This document shows, piece after piece, positions 40,672 to 50,400 of a stretch of 53,778 bases of DNA (its first letter is position 1; each line of letters opens with the position of its first letter). The notes below the pieces were generated by a model, which had not been told where the DNA came from, did not search any database, and saw only the letters and a list, made by a program, of their open reading frames with translations. The DNA lies in contig JAEXXM010000022.1 in assembly GCA_023405815.1 (NCBI GenBank), forward strand, positions 1 through 53,778, given 5' to 3'. Origin of the DNA: Pseudomonadota bacterium (GTDB lineage Bacteria; Pseudomonadota; Alphaproteobacteria; Rhizobiales; Hyphomicrobiaceae). The position numbers were made by a program, and so were the translations under genes.

Positions 40672-40688
40672 CTGTTCCGGGAGGAACA
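40672..40688. promoter_or_regulatory. Short inverted repeat CTGTTCCGGGAGGAACA
   Basis: Second copy of the 17-base GTTCC/GGAAC element (16 of 17 bases identical to the copy at 34979). It lies between the start regions of the small helical gene (minus) and the 30-codon gene (plus), so it could serve either. Confidence 0.4.
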
Positions 40689-40745
40689 GAACAAGGTCGC
40701 CAGCCATCCTAGAGAAGGCTGCCTGAACAGCGGGAGACTAGCGAC

Positions 40746-40838
40746 ATGATCGAGATCATCAGCCTTTTGACTGACACGGCCGGCTTCACAGTCGAAGTCC
40801 GCGACGGAGAAATCTATCTGACGCCAGGCCGGAAATAG
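40746..40838 (+). CDS. 30-residue micro-protein candidate
   Basis: A 30-codon frame (MIEIISLLTDTAGFTVEVRD... ending PGRK) with GGGAGA 6-9 bases before the ATG. The amphipathic beta-like sequence does not look random, but the length alone cannot establish it as a gene. Confidence 0.4.
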   Translation: MIEIISLLTDTAGFTVEVRDGEIYLTPGRK

Positions 40839-41022
40839 GCACCCGGGCGCCGTTGCGGGCGGTCTCGTCCCGCGTAGAAAGCCGGCCTGGACAGCCTGCG
40901 GTGAGGTACCCTCGCCTTGAGGCTTGTCAGGTCCGAACGTTTCTCTTAAGAGCACCGTTCCGAACTTCCCGGGCCATGCGCGGCTGTCGAACGTTGGCAG
41001 CGCGGCTCGTCGTTGCGGGTTT

Positions 41023-41112
41023 GGAGAGGTGGCTGAGTGGCTGAAAGCACCGCACTCGAAATGCGGCATACTCGCAAGGGTATCGTGGGTTCAAATCCCA
41101 CCCTCTCCGCCA
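41023..41112 (+). tRNA. tRNA-Ser (anticodon CGA)
   Basis: A 90-base class II tRNA including encoded CCA. The acceptor stem is GGAGAGG / CCTCTCC, the anticodon stem-loop is CCGCA-CTCGAAA-TGCGG with anticodon CGA reading UCG, the long variable arm follows, and the T-arm is GTGGG-TTCAAAT-CCCAC. The discriminator base is G, as is usual for serine tRNAs. Confidence 0.97.
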
Positions 41113-41272
41113 TCCTGCGTTGAGCGAAGCCCCGCTTCAAGGCAGGCAAATACCGCCAGCACGCCGAATTGGTCGCGACCGCCCCTCATTGCATGTGAAC
41201 GTTCGTCGACAATAGACTGCTTGCGCGCGGCGCGGGTGGGCGCGCTCGAAGGGGCGGGGGAAGGGCAGCTTC

Positions 41273-42175
41273 ATGGGGGCTGATGTGACAGCGGCCGACA
41301 TGGCCGCGCGTGTGGCGTCACTTCCCATATGGTTTGGCCGCGTCGATCCCGAGCCGCTGACCGGCGGCATCACCAACCACAACTTCAGCGTCTATGACCG
41401 CGGTAGCCGGTACGTCGTGCGCGTCGGCGCCGATATCCCCGTGCACGGTGTCGTGCGCGCGAATGAGCTTGCCGCCAGCCGCGCCGCTTACCTGGCAGGT
41501 GTGAGTCCGCGCGTCGTGCACGCCGAGCCGGGCATTCTCGTTCTCGATTTCATCGGGGGGCGCACCTTCACGCCCGAGGACGTGCGCAATCCAGCCAATC
41601 TCCCCCGCCTGGTGGAGCTTGTGCGCCGTTGCCATCGGGAGATACCCAAGCACCTGCGCGGCCCCGGCTTCATGTTCTGGGTGTTCCATGTGCTGCGCGA
41701 CTACGCCCACGCCCTCGCTGCCGGAAGCAGCCCGCACATGTGGCTCGTCCCAGATCTGATGCAGCGCGCAGAGCACCTCGAGGCCGCTGTCGGGCCGATC
41801 GACGTCGTCTTCGGCCACAACGACCTGCTCGCCGCCAACTTCATCGACGACGGTCAGCGGCTATGGCTCGTCGACTGGGACTACGCCGGCTTCAACTCGC
41901 CGTTGTTCGATCTTGGCGGTCTCGCCTCCAACAGCGAGCTTGCGCCGGCCGACGCCGAGCGCCTCTTCGAGCTCTACTTCGGTCAGGCAGTCGACGGTGG
42001 CCTGCGCCGCAGAGCCGCGGCCATGACCGCCGCCTCGCTGCTGCGCGAGACCATGTGGAGCATGGTCTCGGAAATCCATTCCAACGTCGCCTTCGACTAC
42101 GCCGCCTACACCGCCGAAAACCTTCGGCGCTTCGAGACGGCCTACAGCGCATTCACCGCCATGGAGCAATCATGA
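41273..42175 (+). CDS. Choline/ethanolamine-kinase-like aminoglycoside-phosphotransferase-fold protein
   Basis: A 300-residue kinase-like protein with the Brenner motif FGHNDLLAANF (about 183-193) and the metal-binding DWDYAG (about 205). The N-terminal lobe has GGITNHNFSV (where choline kinases have GG.TN..). The substrate is probably choline, ethanolamine or a related amino alcohol. Its stop overlaps the start of the dimethylglycine-dehydrogenase-like gene by four bases (ATGA), linking the two in one translational unit. Confidence 0.88.
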   Translation: MGADVTAADMAARVASLPIWFGRVDPEPLTGGITNHNFSVYDRGSRYVVRVGADIPVHGVVRANELAASRAAYLAGVSPRVVHAEPGILVLDFIGGRTFTPEDVRNPANLPRLVELVRRCHREIPKHLRGPGFMFWVFHVLRDYAHALAAGSSPHMWLVPDLMQRAEHLEAAVGPIDVVFGHNDLLAANFIDDGQRLWLVDWDYAGFNSPLFDLGGLASNSELAPADAERLFELYFGQAVDGGLRRRAAAMTAASLLRETMWSMVSEIHSNVAFDYAAYTAENLRRFETAYSAFTAMEQS

Positions 42176-44619
42176 CCGACCTGCCTACCTCGGCCAAAGT
42201 GATCATCATCGGCGGAGGCATCGTCGGCTGCTCCGTGGCCTATCACCTTGCCAGACTCGGCATCACGGACGTGCTGCTGCTGGAGCGCGGCAAGCTGACG
42301 TCCGGCTCCACCTGGCACGCCGCGGGTCTCGTCGGCCAGCTTCGCACCAGCGCCGGCATCACCCAGCTTCTTGGCTATTCCGTCGATCTCTACGGCCGGC
42401 TGGAGAAGGAGACGGGCCTCGCCACCGGCTGGAAGCGCAACGGCGGCTTGCGCCTCGCCTGCAACGAGGAGCGCTGGACCGAGGTCAAGCGCCAGGCGAC
42501 GACCGCCACCTCCTTCGGCCTGGAGATGCACCTGCTGACGCCATCCGAGGCTCAGAAGCTGTGGCCGCTCATGCAGGTCGACGACGTCGTCGGCGCCGCG
42601 TTTCTCCCCTCCGACGGACAGGCTTCGCCCTCCGACATCGCGATGTCGCTCGCCAAGGGCGCGCGCATGGGCGGCGTCACCATCGCCGAGGGTATTGGCG
42701 TCACCGGTATAGAGGTCGAGGGCGGGCGCGTGCGCGCGGTCGTGACCAGCAAGGGCCGCATCGCCTGCGACAAGCTCGTGATCTGCGCTGGCCAGTGGTC
42801 GCGCGAGCTGGGACGCATGGCCGGCGTCAACATCCCGCTCGTCTCGGTTCAGCACCAGTATCTCATCACCGACCGCATCGACGGCGTGACGCCGAACCTG
42901 CCGACCCTGCGCGACCCCGACCGCCTCACCTACTGGAAGGAGGAGGTCGGCGGCCTCGTCATGGGCGGCTACGAGCCCAACCCCATACCCTGGGCGGTCG
43001 ATGGCCTGCCGAGCGATTTCGAGTTCCAGCTTCTTGAGAATGATCTCGCGCATTTCGAGCCGCTGCTTGAGCTCGCCGCCGGCCGCGTCCCGGCCATGGA
43101 GACCGCGGGCATCAAGCAGTTCCTTAACGGCCCGGAGAGCTTTACGCCCGACGGGAATTTCATTCTCGGCGAAGCGCCCGAAGTGCGCGGCATCTTCGTC
43201 GGCGCCGGCTTCAACGCCTTCGGCATCGCCGCGGGCGGCGGCGCCGGCATGGCGCTCGCCGAATGGGTCGCCAAGGGCTCCCCGCCCTTCGATCTCTGGC
43301 CGGTCGATATCCGCCGCTTCGGCGGGAACCACCTCGACACCAATTGGGTCCGCACCCGCACGCTCGAAGCCTACGCCAAGCACTACGCCATGGCCTGGCC
43401 GTTCGAGGAGTATCGCTTAGGCAGGCCGCTGCGCCGCTCGCCGCTCTATGATCGCCTCAAGTCGCAGGGTGCCGTGTTCGGCGAGAAGCTCGGCTGGGAG
43501 CGCCCGAACTGGTTCGCCGATGCCGCCGCCGGCGAGGTGGCCGAGGACCGCTACAGCTACGGCCGCCAGAATTGGTTCGATGCCGTGGGCCGCGAGCATC
43601 AGGCGTGCCGCGAGCGCGTCGCCGTGTTCGATCAGACCTCGTTCGCCAAGTTCAAGCTCAGCGGTCCCGACGCCGAGCAGGTGCTGTCCCAAATTGCCGC
43701 CGGTGACGTCTCGCGCGCGCCGGGCCACCTGACCTACACGCAGATGCTCAACGCGCGCGGCGGCATCGAGTGCGACCTGACAATCGCGCGAGCGTCGGAG
43801 CATGATTACTACATCGTCACCGGCACCGGCTTCGCCACGCGCGATTTCGACTGGATTTCGCGTTCCATCCCCGACGGCGCAAAAGCGCAGCTCGTCGATG
43901 TCACCTCGGCCTATGCCGTTCTCTCGGTCATGGGGCCGCGCTCGCGCGATGTGCTGCAATCTCTGACCGACGCCGACCTGTCGAATGCCGGCTTTCCGCT
44001 CGCGCGCGCCAGGCGCATCTGCCTCGCCGGCGCGCCGGTGCTCGCGCTTCGCGTCACCTACGTCGGCGAGCTCGGCTGGGAGCTCCACATTCCCGTCGAG
44101 TTCACGGTCGGCGTCTACGAAGCCATCATGCGCGCAGGCGCCGGGCACGGCATCGCCAATGCCGGCTATCGTGCCATCGAATCCCTGCGTCTGGAGAAGG
44201 GTTATCGCGCCTGGGGCTCGGAGATCGGACCCGATCACTCTCCGCTCGTCGCGGGTCTTGGCTGGGCCACAAAGCTGAAGACCGGGCAACCGTTTGAGGG
44301 CCGCACAGCGCTCGAGGCCCAGGCGGCAAAGCCGCTGCCGCGCCTCCTTGCCGGGTTCACGACCGACCCGTCGATCGTTCTGCTCGGCCGCGAGACCATC
44401 TATCGCGATGGCAAACGTGTCGGCTGGCTGGCGAGCGGCGGCTTCGGCTACACCGTCGGCCGCTCGATCGGCTACGGCTACGTGCGCAACCCTGATGGGG
44501 TGAACAGCGACTACGTGCTCTCGGGCGCCTACGAGCTGGAGGTCGCTACCGAGCGCGTCCCGGCCGAAGTCTTCCTTTCGCCCCTCTACGACCCATCAGG
44601 CGCTCGCATCCGCGCCTGA
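42172..44619 (+). CDS. Dimethylglycine/sarcosine dehydrogenase-like FAD-tetrahydrofolate enzyme
   Basis: An 815-residue enzyme with an N-terminal FAD domain (IIIGGGIVGCSVAYHL, residues 11-25) and GSTWHAAG with His49 at the position that carries covalent FAD in dimethylglycine dehydrogenase. A C-terminal GcvT-like domain (about 430-800) follows, with GLGWATKLKTGQPFEG and EVEVATERVPAEVFLSPLYDP-like ends. Such enzymes oxidatively demethylate N-methylglycines and pass the one-carbon unit to tetrahydrofolate. The choline-kinase-like partner fits methylamine or betaine metabolism. The exact substrate (dimethylglycine, sarcosine or other) is uncertain. Confidence 0.88.
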   Translation: MTDLPTSAKVIIIGGGIVGCSVAYHLARLGITDVLLLERGKLTSGSTWHAAGLVGQLRTSAGITQLLGYSVDLYGRLEKETGLATGWKRNGGLRLACNEERWTEVKRQATTATSFGLEMHLLTPSEAQKLWPLMQVDDVVGAAFLPSDGQASPSDIAMSLAKGARMGGVTIAEGIGVTGIEVEGGRVRAVVTSKGRIACDKLVICAGQWSRELGRMAGVNIPLVSVQHQYLITDRIDGVTPNLPTLRDPDRLTYWKEEVGGLVMGGYEPNPIPWAVDGLPSDFEFQLLENDLAHFEPLLELAAGRVPAMETAGIKQFLNGPESFTPDGNFILGEAPEVRGIFVGAGFNAFGIAAGGGAGMALAEWVAKGSPPFDLWPVDIRRFGGNHLDTNWVRTRTLEAYAKHYAMAWPFEEYRLGRPLRRSPLYDRLKSQGAVFGEKLGWERPNWFADAAAGEVAEDRYSYGRQNWFDAVGREHQACRERVAVFDQTSFAKFKLSGPDAEQVLSQIAAGDVSRAPGHLTYTQMLNARGGIECDLTIARASEHDYYIVTGTGFATRDFDWISRSIPDGAKAQLVDVTSAYAVLSVMGPRSRDVLQSLTDADLSNAGFPLARARRICLAGAPVLALRVTYVGELGWELHIPVEFTVGVYEAIMRAGAGHGIANAGYRAIESLRLEKGYRAWGSEIGPDHSPLVAGLGWATKLKTGQPFEGRTALEAQAAKPLPRLLAGFTTDPSIVLLGRETIYRDGKRVGWLASGGFGYTVGRSIGYGYVRNPDGVNSDYVLSGAYELEVATERVPAEVFLSPLYDPSGARIRA

Positions 44620-44698
44620 GCAAGTTGCCGCCGGCTGCGGAGTGCGATAGCGAGTAGCCTCCCGCCTATCCAATCAGCCACAAAACGAGCGCCCGATA

Positions 44699-45547
44699 AT
44701 GAAGCTTGTGCGATTTGGTCAGCCCGACAACGAGAAGCCCGGACTTCTCGACAAAGACGGCAACATCCGCGACCTCTCGGCCCACGTTCCTGATTTTACC
44801 GGCGCCCATCTTTCCCCGGGCTCGCTCGACAAGCTGCGGGCCATCGACCCCGCGAGCCTGCCGCTCGCTCCTGCCGGCGTGCGTCTCGGGGCCCCGGTTT
44901 CTGGTACGCGCAACTTCATCGCCATCGGCCTCAACTATGCCGACCACGCAAAGGAGACGAACCAGGAGATTCCGGCCGAGCCGATCCTGTTCAACAAGGC
45001 GCCCAACTGCATCGTCGGCCCCAACGACGACATTAAGTATCCGAAAGACGCACGTCACATGGACTGGGAGGTCGAGATCGCCTTCGTCGTCGGCACGCGC
45101 GCCCGCTATGTCGAGGAGAAGGACGCCATGGCGCACATCGCCGGCTTCTGCCTCTGCAACGACGTTTCAGAGCGGAAGTTTCAGGTCAAGCGCGCCGGCC
45201 AATGGGTGAAGGGCAAGTCGGCCGAGACGTTCGGGCCGCTGGGGCCCTTCCTGGCGACGCCCGATGAGATCCCCGACGTGCACAACCTCGCCATGACCCT
45301 CGACGTCAACGGCGAGAGGAAGCAGACGGGCTCGACCTCGACGATGATCTTCTCGATCCCGTTCCTGCTCTCCTACATCACCCAGTTCATGGTCTTGGAT
45401 CCCGGTGATGTGGTCACGACCGGCACGCCTCCGGGCGTCGGCTCGGCCAAGAAGCCGCCAGAGTACCTGAAGGCGGGCGACGAGCTTGTGCTTCGTGTCG
45501 AAGGCCTCGGCGAGCAGCGCTCCAAGGTCGTCCCCTTCCGGGCCTAG
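44699..45547 (+). CDS. Fumarylacetoacetate hydrolase family protein
   Basis: A 282-residue protein of the FAH fold, with NFIAIGLNYADHAKE, metal-ligand acids in HMDWEVEIAFV and CNDVSERKFQ, and GDVVTTGTPPGVG near the end. The family includes acylpyruvate hydrolases, 2-hydroxyhepta-dienedioate isomerases and ureidoglycolate lyase-type enzymes. The substrate cannot be told from sequence alone. It follows the dehydrogenase gene by 79 bases and may be in the same operon. Confidence 0.9.
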   Translation: MKLVRFGQPDNEKPGLLDKDGNIRDLSAHVPDFTGAHLSPGSLDKLRAIDPASLPLAPAGVRLGAPVSGTRNFIAIGLNYADHAKETNQEIPAEPILFNKAPNCIVGPNDDIKYPKDARHMDWEVEIAFVVGTRARYVEEKDAMAHIAGFCLCNDVSERKFQVKRAGQWVKGKSAETFGPLGPFLATPDEIPDVHNLAMTLDVNGERKQTGSTSTMIFSIPFLLSYITQFMVLDPGDVVTTGTPPGVGSAKKPPEYLKAGDELVLRVEGLGEQRSKVVPFRA

Positions 45548-45556
45548 CTAGGCACT

Positions 45557-45795
45557 CTGTCATCCCGGCACTTGTGGCCGGGATCCAGCCAGCAACAAGC
45601 ACCAGAGCTAGCGGAGAAATGGATCCCGGGGCCAAGCCCCGGGATGACAATGTGCGAGAACGAGGAGGCGGTGTGCGCGCCTCCCCTCAACTGTGATCCT
45701 CGGCTTTATGCCGAGGACCCAGCGATCCGCGTGTTCTGCCGCTCGATGAGCAAGCTGAGAGTTGGATCCTCGGGACAAGCCCGAGGATGACACTC
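45557..45795. repeat. Cluster of four palindromic repeats (ATCCCGGG / TCCTCGG types)
   Basis: Within the 391-base gene-free gap (45548-45938) are four hairpin elements. Two are of type ATCCCGG...CCGGGAT (near 45557-45590 and 45620-45652) and two of type ATCCTCGG...CCGAGGA (near 45690-45725 and 45763-45795). They alternate in orientation (ending GATGACA or beginning TGTCATCC). This is the widespread alphaproteobacterial intergenic repeat family. Confidence 0.8.
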
Positions 45796-45817
45796 TGTTT
45801 GCAGGGTTTGCCTCGTC

Positions 45818-45842
45818 AGCATGGCAGCGTTGCTGCCATGCT
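45818..45842 (-). terminator. Perfect hairpin beyond the VWA protein gene
   Basis: An 11-base-pair stem AGCATGGCAGC / GCTGCCATGCT with the 3-base loop GTT, about 100 bases past the stop of the minus-strand VWA gene. It has no T run; it could be a terminator or part of the repeat cluster. Confidence 0.4.
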
Positions 45843-45938
45843 CAGGCGCCAAGGGCGCCCGCGCCTTAGGCGCGGACGTCCACTCGCGCAACGCCAGCCG
45901 TACACAAAGCTTCCCGCAGCTCGTGTCAGCCCAGCACT

Positions 45939-47297
45939 TTAATAAGCCTGCTGCACCTTCGCCTTGTGCTGGTCGTAGCGCATCATCTTGCGCGTGCGGT
46001 CCCACGAGCCCGCATCGAGGCTGCTGGCTGCCGCCTCGCTCTGCTTCTCGAGGTCCGAAAGCGCGCCGACCGACGCCGGTGCCGCGGGCGCTGCTCCTGA
46101 CGCATAGGCTTCGCGCGACTTCTTCAGGTACTGGACGTTCTCCTCCAGAACCTTGCGTGCGCCATCGATGTCGCCCTTGTCGCGCAGCTCCACGGCCTGC
46201 TCGCTGTTCTCCGTCGCGATCTGCTGCGTCACCTGGCTCATCACGGGCTTGTTGAGCCCGTCCTCGATCTCTTTCGCGTTGCTCGAGAAGCGTACCGTCG
46301 GCTTGGCTCCGACTTCGCCCGTCTTGCCGCTGTCGAGATCGGTGTACGTGACGCGCACGTCGGCGACGTCCGCTGCGCCCTCGCCGTGCGCATCGGCTGC
46401 CGTCAGCTCGACGACGACATAGCGCTCGTTCTCGGCCTGCAGCTGGTTCAGTTTCAGCGTGACCTTGTCGGCGGCGATGCTGCCATCACGCCCGAGGATG
46501 CGCTTGGGCGTGAAGCCGGACTTGCATTCGATGATAATGGTGATGTCGCGCGCCGATACCGAGAGCGCATCGCCGAATTCGCGATCGAAGATCTCGGCGA
46601 GGTCGCTGGGCCGCTCGACGAATACGTGGTTGCCGTCGGATGCCGCCGCGAGGCGCTGCATCAGGTCCTCGTTATAGTCGAGCCCGAGCCCGATCGTTGA
46701 AACGGATATGCCCTTGGAGGCGAGCTTGCGCCCTAGCTCCGCCAATTCGCCGGGCGTCGACGGGCCGACGTTGGCAAGGCCGTCGGACAGGAGGATCACG
46801 CGATTGACGCCATTCTCCAACAGATACTCTTCGACTTGGCGGCCACCCTCCTTCACGCCCGCATGCAGAGCCGTGGTGCCGTCGGCATGTAAGCCGTCGA
46901 TTGCTTCGATCAGCTTCTCGCGCGAATCTCGCAGCGGCGCAGCCGGGCTCAGCACGTCCACATCGTGGTTGTAGGCGACGAGCGAAACCTTATCGTCGGA
47001 CGACAGCCGCTTCAGCGCCACCCGCGCGCCCTCCTTGGCGGCGGCGATGCGATCGCCCTGCATCGATCCCGAGCGGTCGATGACGATGGCCGCGTTGATC
47101 GGCGTTCGCCGCTCGCGTTTCGGCCCGGCAAGGCTCTTGAGGCTCAAGCGCAGGTAGACGGTGCCGGGCTTGCCGGCCGAAAGAACGTTTTGTCCGAGAT
47201 CGGCATCGAGCTTCAGCTCGGCAGAAGCAGCGGGAACCGAGAGTGCCAGGGACGCGGCAAGAGCAATTGTGAGCGCCGCAAATCGCATATTCGACAT
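45939..47297 (-). CDS. Exported von Willebrand factor A domain protein
   Basis: A 452-residue protein with a signal peptide (about 1-26, ending ASA) and a VWA domain whose MIDAS motif DRSGS is complete (residues 74-78), with a Thr in DGTTAL and Asp in LLSDGLANVG. A beta-rich middle part (about 250-345) and a helical C-terminal part with an internal coiled-coil-like segment (about 350-400) follow. MIDAS-containing VWA domains bind protein partners through a metal ion. It follows the 1075-residue membrane protein gene on the same strand, but a terminator lies between them. Its start could be the ATG three codons downstream. Confidence 0.85.
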   Translation of the reverse strand: MSNMRFAALTIALAASLALSVPAASAELKLDADLGQNVLSAGKPGTVYLRLSLKSLAGPKRERRTPINAAIVIDRSGSMQGDRIAAAKEGARVALKRLSSDDKVSLVAYNHDVDVLSPAAPLRDSREKLIEAIDGLHADGTTALHAGVKEGGRQVEEYLLENGVNRVILLSDGLANVGPSTPGELAELGRKLASKGISVSTIGLGLDYNEDLMQRLAAASDGNHVFVERPSDLAEIFDREFGDALSVSARDITIIIECKSGFTPKRILGRDGSIAADKVTLKLNQLQAENERYVVVELTAADAHGEGAADVADVRVTYTDLDSGKTGEVGAKPTVRFSSNAKEIEDGLNKPVMSQVTQQIATENSEQAVELRDKGDIDGARKVLEENVQYLKKSREAYASGAAPAAPASVGALSDLEKQSEAAASSLDAGSWDRTRKMMRYDQHKAKVQQAY

Positions 47298-47410
47298 CGC
47301 AATATCTCCTCACCTTGAAAAATGCGCGCGCAACATAGCCCTGCTGCGCGGCGGAAGCGGGTAGAGGCGATGGCGGGACGGCGTCGGCGCGATGGCCGAA
47401 AAATGAGAAA

Positions 47411-47442
47411 CGCCCCGCGTTGCTCGGCGGCAACGTAGGGCG
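47411..47442 (-). terminator. Intrinsic terminator of the 1075-residue membrane protein gene
   Basis: On the minus strand a stem CGCCC-ta-CGTTGC / GCAACG-cg-GGGCG with a 6-base loop is followed by TTTCTCATTTTT, 29 bases past the gene's stop. Both the stem and the T-rich tail are present. Confidence 0.75.
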
Positions 47443-47470
47443 CATCGCTTGTGAAGGACCTATGCAGTGC

Positions 47471-50400
47471 TCAGTTCAGCGTGCGGCCGTCGTCACGAGA
47501 CGCAATGCGTGGCTCGACTCGCTGGACCTGAGCGAACGTCGTTCCGAGTTTGCGCCAGGAAGCCTCGTCCGCCCGCGCATTGGCTTTGAACGCATCGACC
47601 AGCTCGCGGGCGATGTCGTAAAGCGCCTGCTGGTCGCTGACGAGGCGCCCCCCGCCGGCATCAGCCTCGAGGTTCTCGACCACCTCGCGCAGAAGCGACT
47701 CGTAAGGCCCGTTCGGCAGCAGCATCAGAACCGCCCAGTGCTGGTCGAGCTCCTGGTAGGAATCGTCCAGCATCTGCCGGTCCCAGCTCGCGTGCGCTGG
47801 CAGCGTGTTCTTGATCAGCATATAGGCCTCATCGAACGACAGGCGCGCCTCGTCGTCCCGCTTGCGCAGGATCGCATCGAGCGCGGCATTGGAGCGCCGC
47901 GCGCGATTGAACGCTTCATTCGCTGCAATCGCCGCCATGTGCGCATTGCCCGAAATGCGCTCCCAGGACTCGGTCCTTAAGTTGAGCGCCGCGAGCAATT
48001 GCGCGACGAACCCGTTGCGGATCTCGGTCGTGGTGTCCTCATCGACCACGGGCTTGTGTTCGATCGCCCGCGTCCGCTCGGTCAGGGAGCCGCCAAAGCT
48101 CGCCCGCTTTGCCGGCGCGTTGGCGATCCGCGGCGCCCCGTAGTCGGCAAACAGCGTGCGGGCGCGGATGCGCGCCAGCGTCTTGTAAAGGTCGCGGTGG
48201 ATCCAGAACTCGTCCGCGGTCTTGCCGCGGCGCTGCACGCGCCCCATCGTCGCGCCGGCGTTGAGCGTCGAGCGCACGACGCGCTTGTGATCCGCTTCAA
48301 CTTCGCCGAGGTTGATCTCGGCCGTGAAGCCGCGGTCCTCGTCGATCGGGTGCATGTAGTGCAGCACCGTCTCGGCGTTCGCGTTGATGTCCGGCAGCAG
48401 GGCGACGCCGACGATCTTCTCCAGCTCCGCGAGGTCGACGTTCGCCTTGTCGGCCTCGAACGACCGCTTGGCGACGATGGACAGGAACTCGAACAGCTCC
48501 GCGCGCACCAGATAGCGTCCGCGCTCTTCCTCGTACTCGACGGCGTTGATCGTGGCGCCGGCATTCAGCACGCCGAGCACGCGCTGCGCGCTGTGCGGAT
48601 CGAGCAGCTCCGGGCGCACCTCGGCCATGAAGCCGGACGCGTTGGTGATTGGTCGCATGGCATCGAGCGTCGCCCGCGCATTGTCGAACGTGTCGGGTAG
48701 CAGCGCGTTCTCGATGATCGCCTCGAGCTGCTGTGAGTTGCGGCCCTTGGGCGAAGGCACGTCCGCCAGCGGCGAGCGCACCGCGTTGGCGCCGAAGAGG
48801 CCCGTCATGAAGATCAGGCTGTCGATTCCGATGGCGATGGCGAGCGCGAGGTACGCGAGCCGGTTGCCGTCCTGGAACGCGTTCCACGACACGACGAAGC
48901 GGTGGGCCTTGTCGTCGCGGTTCATCTCCGCGAAGGCAATCGTGCCGCGCAGCTGGTCCGTCTGCTGGCTCGGTAGCTGGCTGTCCGAAAGGCACTTCAC
49001 CGCGAACCCGAACAGGGCGTCGGTGGAACGGTGAGCCGCGAGCTTGTCGCCGCCGACGCAATTGGCATTGAAGGCCTTGGTGCCGGCCTGCAGCGTGAAC
49101 AGCGTCGCCGCCGCCTCGCTCGCCTGCTTGGGATCGCAATCGATTCCCGAAACCTTCGGCTTCGTCACCTCGGCCGCGAACATCGCGCTGTAGAGCTGCG
49201 AGCACCGTTGCTGCACCTCCGCCAGACGCTCGGCGGTCGGATGCTGCCGGAACTCGGCGCGTGCCGTCTCGAAGGCGGGGAGCACGCGCCCCGGGTCGAC
49301 GCGCTGCTCCGCGTCCTGGCCGGCGATGTTCTCCTGCGCCATCCGGATCCGTTCGGCGGCCGTGGCCTCCTCGCCCTTGTACTTGGCGAGCTCGCCGTCG
49401 ATCGATGCCAGCTCGCGCTTGATCTGCGAGATGCGCGTCTCTGCCGTGTCGAGGCGCTTCTTGGCGTCCTTTACGCGGTCATCCTGGATCTTGAAGGCGG
49501 CCTGCATCTTGCCGAGGTCGGCCATGATCTGGCGATAGACCGGCCCGCGCCCTTCCTTGAGCGTCCCTTCGACGCCCTTGCTCTCGGCCATGGCCTCGAC
49601 CCGCTTGGCGTCGATCGCCTTCGAGCGGCTGTCGAGTTCGGTCTTGGTCGCGGCGTAGTCGGCTGAAAGCGTCGCGCGGTCGGCTTCGAGGCGCGCCAGC
49701 TCGTCGGTGAGCGAGGTCTTCTTGCCCGCGATTCCAGCCTGGCCGCTCTGCGCTGTGGTGATGCGCTCCTGCTGCTCCTTGATGCCGCGATTGCGCGCCT
49801 CGATCTGGTCGTTGAAGTACTTCTCGATCTCGCCCGTCGAGCCCTGCGCCGCCGACGCGAGCCGGTCGAGCTGGCCCTCGTAGGCGTGCCAGCCTTCGCT
49901 CTGGAATAGCGCCGACGTCTGCGTCAGCTCCTGGTCTGCGATGGTCTTGCCGATGTCGGCGATAATGGCCGAGACCTGGTTGGTCGCGCGCAGCTCCGAG
50001 ACGCGCTCGCGCTGCTCCTTGGGGAAGACGACATTGAAGCGGCTGTCGAACGAGAAGAACACCGACGTCGACATGCAGGCTAGAAACATCACCCAAAGCA
50101 TCGAGTTCTTGGCCATGATGCGCAGCGCCTGCGCATAGGGGACAACCACGTCGGTGCGGGCGAACACGGTCAGGAGACCCAAGACGCCGAACACGGCGCC
50201 GGCCGCAGCCAAGCCTTCGATCCAATAGTCGGTCGCGATGCCGTAATTCCATTGGTAGAACGCCGCTGCGGCGGCGAGAAAGACACCCGCGAGGCCGATG
50301 ACGACGACGAGCGGCGCCGTGACCCGCGCATAGCCGGCCCGCGGTACGGTGCTCATGCCCGTCGCGAAGCTCTCGCCGATCAGCCAGGCGACGATCAGCA

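Noticed and set aside
41023..41112. tRNA-Ser as attachment site of a genomic island
   Set aside because: No integrase, no repeated tRNA 3' end and no foreign composition was seen on either side; only the tiny-gene cluster remains as a weak hint.
42142..43383. A 413-codon minus-strand frame opposite the dehydrogenase
   Set aside because: Antisense to the FAD domain of the dehydrogenase-like enzyme.
45548..45938. Small protein-coding frames in the repeat cluster
   Set aside because: Frames there run across the palindromic repeats on both strands and lack ribosome-binding sites.
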